Source of the DNA: Epiperipatus broadwayi
Taxonomy: Eukaryota > Onychophora > Udeonychophora > Euonychophora > Peripatidae
Assembly (NCBI GenBank): GCA_028023455.1
Contig: JAQFVV010012976.1
Location: 1-64,000, forward strand
Reading direction: 5' to 3'
Length of the DNA: 64,000 bases
This document shows positions 61,880 to 64,000 of the stretch, piece by piece; position 1 is the stretch's first letter; each line of letters begins with the position of its first letter. Both the position numbers and the translations under genes were made by a program. The notes beneath the pieces were generated by a model. The model saw only the letters and a list, made by a program, of their open reading frames with translations. It was not told where the DNA came from and did not search any database.

Positions 61880-64000
61880 TAAATAAATCCTGTAAAAAAA
61901 TAATAAAATAAATTATTTGTAAAACAATGGACTTTCTCAAGTTTTTTTTTTTTTAAATTAACATGTGATTTATTATTTAAATTAGTACCAAAAAATATAA
62001 ATTAAATACATGACAACTCTCACAATCTATTTTTATATGTGTGTGCTTTTATATATTTATATATATGACTAAAAACAGGTATGACTGTAAACATTTCAAA
62101 TGTGAGTTTGATAAAAATATAAAAAATAAATTTAATCAATTAGCATCTCTTAAGAGCACCTGACCCATACTTTTTTATATTTTGTTCTACTATTCAAACA
62201 CTGATAATTATATCTTTATTTAACAACTTTTTTCTTGCAGTTTTTTTAATAAAGCTTTTATAATTCTTGCACTATAAACAGCATCCTATACAGTACTTTG
62301 TTTTAAAATATTATTTTATATTCTTTCATATTTACCCAAATGATGTTTTAAACTATTTCACACAAAAATCATTATCCTGGTCACCAATTATTTTCCTCTC
62401 ATTTAAATAGTTGGATAAGAATACATTCCAATTTTTTATTTCATTTCAATGTTTCACATAAAATTGTATTTTTCTATTTAAAACCTGTCTAACAACTAAA
62501 ATTTCCATTTAGATTTTTCTTCCTAACTTCATTATTAATTAATTAACTACATAAATATCTGTTAAAAAAAGACTGGGGAATTATAAGCCATTACATGTAT
62601 AATTTAAAAAAACATAATTATAGAATCAATTCTAACACTTCTTATCCTTTTTAAAAATTGAGGGTAACCAAAAAAGTCTCTTCTTAAAGCATTATGACCA
62701 TATTAATAATACTAAAATTAACATCAAAAATTTTTGTCAACTATTAAAAAAGTTTGTTTTATTTCATATGTAAAACGTGGCTGATATACCTAATGTGTTT
62801 TTATTGTAATATTTAGACAGAATATACTGCTAATAAACTATTATTCATCTTATGTATGCAGAAAATAAATGGTAAACCATGGATTTACCATTATCAGTTA
62901 TATAATAAGCATTATTTTAATAACAATCAAGGTATTCATTTATTTAACTAAATCATATATTCTTAGATAAGAATAATTAGATACTCATTTACTTATCAAT
63001 ATTGAGTAAAGGGTTCTCTACAAAAAAAATACTATGTTTTATTCAACCTTAGTCTTAAATCATATGTTGGGTAATAAATTCACAACAAACACTACATTAC
63101 AAGGTCCTTTATAGTGACATATTTCTCACAGATAAAACTTATTAAATAGAAAAAGCTCAATCTCTAAAAAGTTACATTTTCTGGAGGAAAAAATACCCCA
63201 ATAGCCAGTTATCAAATGTAACTACTTCCATTAAAATTTCTTAGCAGAGTAAGATTTCACTTAATGAAAGCTTTTGTCTGATACAGTGATCTTCCTATGA
63301 TAACTTCTTGATAACAATTCAAGAATAAGTCGAAAAAAGATATTGCAATATAGAAACCTACAAGTAAGTGCAAGGATTGATACTGAAGTTGTGACTAATC
63401 AAATCAAAGAGTGTGAGCATATATAACAGGTTTCAATAAATGATTGCTTACTATATATAGATGCATAATTCAACTAAAAATATTTTTCTGCTTTACATCC
63501 AAATATGTTGAGTGATAAGAGTTAGTAAATAATATAATTTATGGGCTTCAATCAATCAACTTATAGAGACGCTTCTGTGGTTTCAGTGAAGTATGTTAAA
63601 TAAAGTAGTGTAAAATTATTAATTGATTTTGTCATTAATTAGAAATATTATAAAGTCATTAGTACTTGATGCTCATAAAAAGTTATTTTTGTTTTTTATA
63701 TGTTTTTAAGTTGTGTTTATTAACTAATAATGTTTTGTAGACAAAATAATATTTATAAGTTTGCATTTGACATTAAAATATCTTTATGTATTTATTGAGA
63801 AGCTATTTTATTATTTTAAATAAGTGTATTTATATTGTGTTTGTTATAGTTCTGAAGAAGATTGATGGGGCAATTGAAACTGTCAATAGTAGGTTGTAAA
63901 AAGCATTGTAAAAAGCAATAAAGAACATAAATGATATTATGATCAAGTGTTATATCATTTAATTATAGTTCTTTATTATCTAGTCATTGTATCTGCTTTG
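61880..64000. other. AT-rich stretch, possible upstream region of the Ig locus
   Basis: No exon or element was recognised. If the signal-peptide exon is real, its 5' untranslated region and promoter would lie here on the minus strand. No convincing TATA/initiator pair was picked out from the AT-rich background. Confidence 0.35.

Overview
The window looks like AT-rich (visibly over 70% A+T), gene-poor nuclear DNA of an invertebrate animal. The evidence is the wreckage of metazoan retrotransposons (an RTE-type LINE, several Ty3/gypsy elements of the K02A2.6/mdg-like kind), a hAT-type MITE, a tRNA-like SINE, many (TA)n tracts, and immunoglobulin-type exons split by introns in phase 1. A TATA box followed by tandem TCAGT initiators inside one element would fit an arthropod or chelicerate, but the species cannot be fixed from the sequence. 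No bacterial operon, rRNA or complete tRNA gene was seen, and no complete intact protein-coding gene is present.

Layout: 1-3.45 kb is anonymous AT-rich DNA. 3.45-7.14 kb holds two same-strand RTE-type LINE copies. The second has one reading frame interrupted by three in-frame stops and an internal deletion. 7.14-8.35 kb has a ~190-bp direct repeat, then five spaced copies of a motif that matches the CTCF core consensus. 8.9-13.3 kb carries a minus-strand gag-like fragment and a separate coiled-coil reading frame. 13.3-24 kb is mostly AT-rich filler with microsatellites and one LINE 3' fragment. 24-24.85 kb is a large inverted repeat with ~400-bp arms. 28.2-28.5 kb is a MITE-like inverted repeat. 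30-32 kb (plus strand), 33-41.3 kb (minus strand, with LTRs) and 52.2-54.1 kb (plus strand) are three broken gypsy elements. The middle one has an LTR split by a nested 2.66-kb insertion. 45.38-45.77 kb is a hAT MITE with a perfect 8-bp target duplication.

The only host coding signal I support is on the minus strand. A 67-bp signal-peptide exon (61875-61809) ends in phase 1. Two V-type immunoglobulin exons (50405-50067 and 29440-29132) each have consensus splice sites, are phase 1-1, and share about half of their residues from strand C' to strand F. A third, doubtful exon lies at 61331-61066. Exons of the same strand, phase and family could belong to one large-intron Ig-superfamily receptor gene or to a cluster of related genes. 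The transposable elements would then be intron or spacer content. This possible multi-exon Ig locus is the best candidate in the window for something undescribed.
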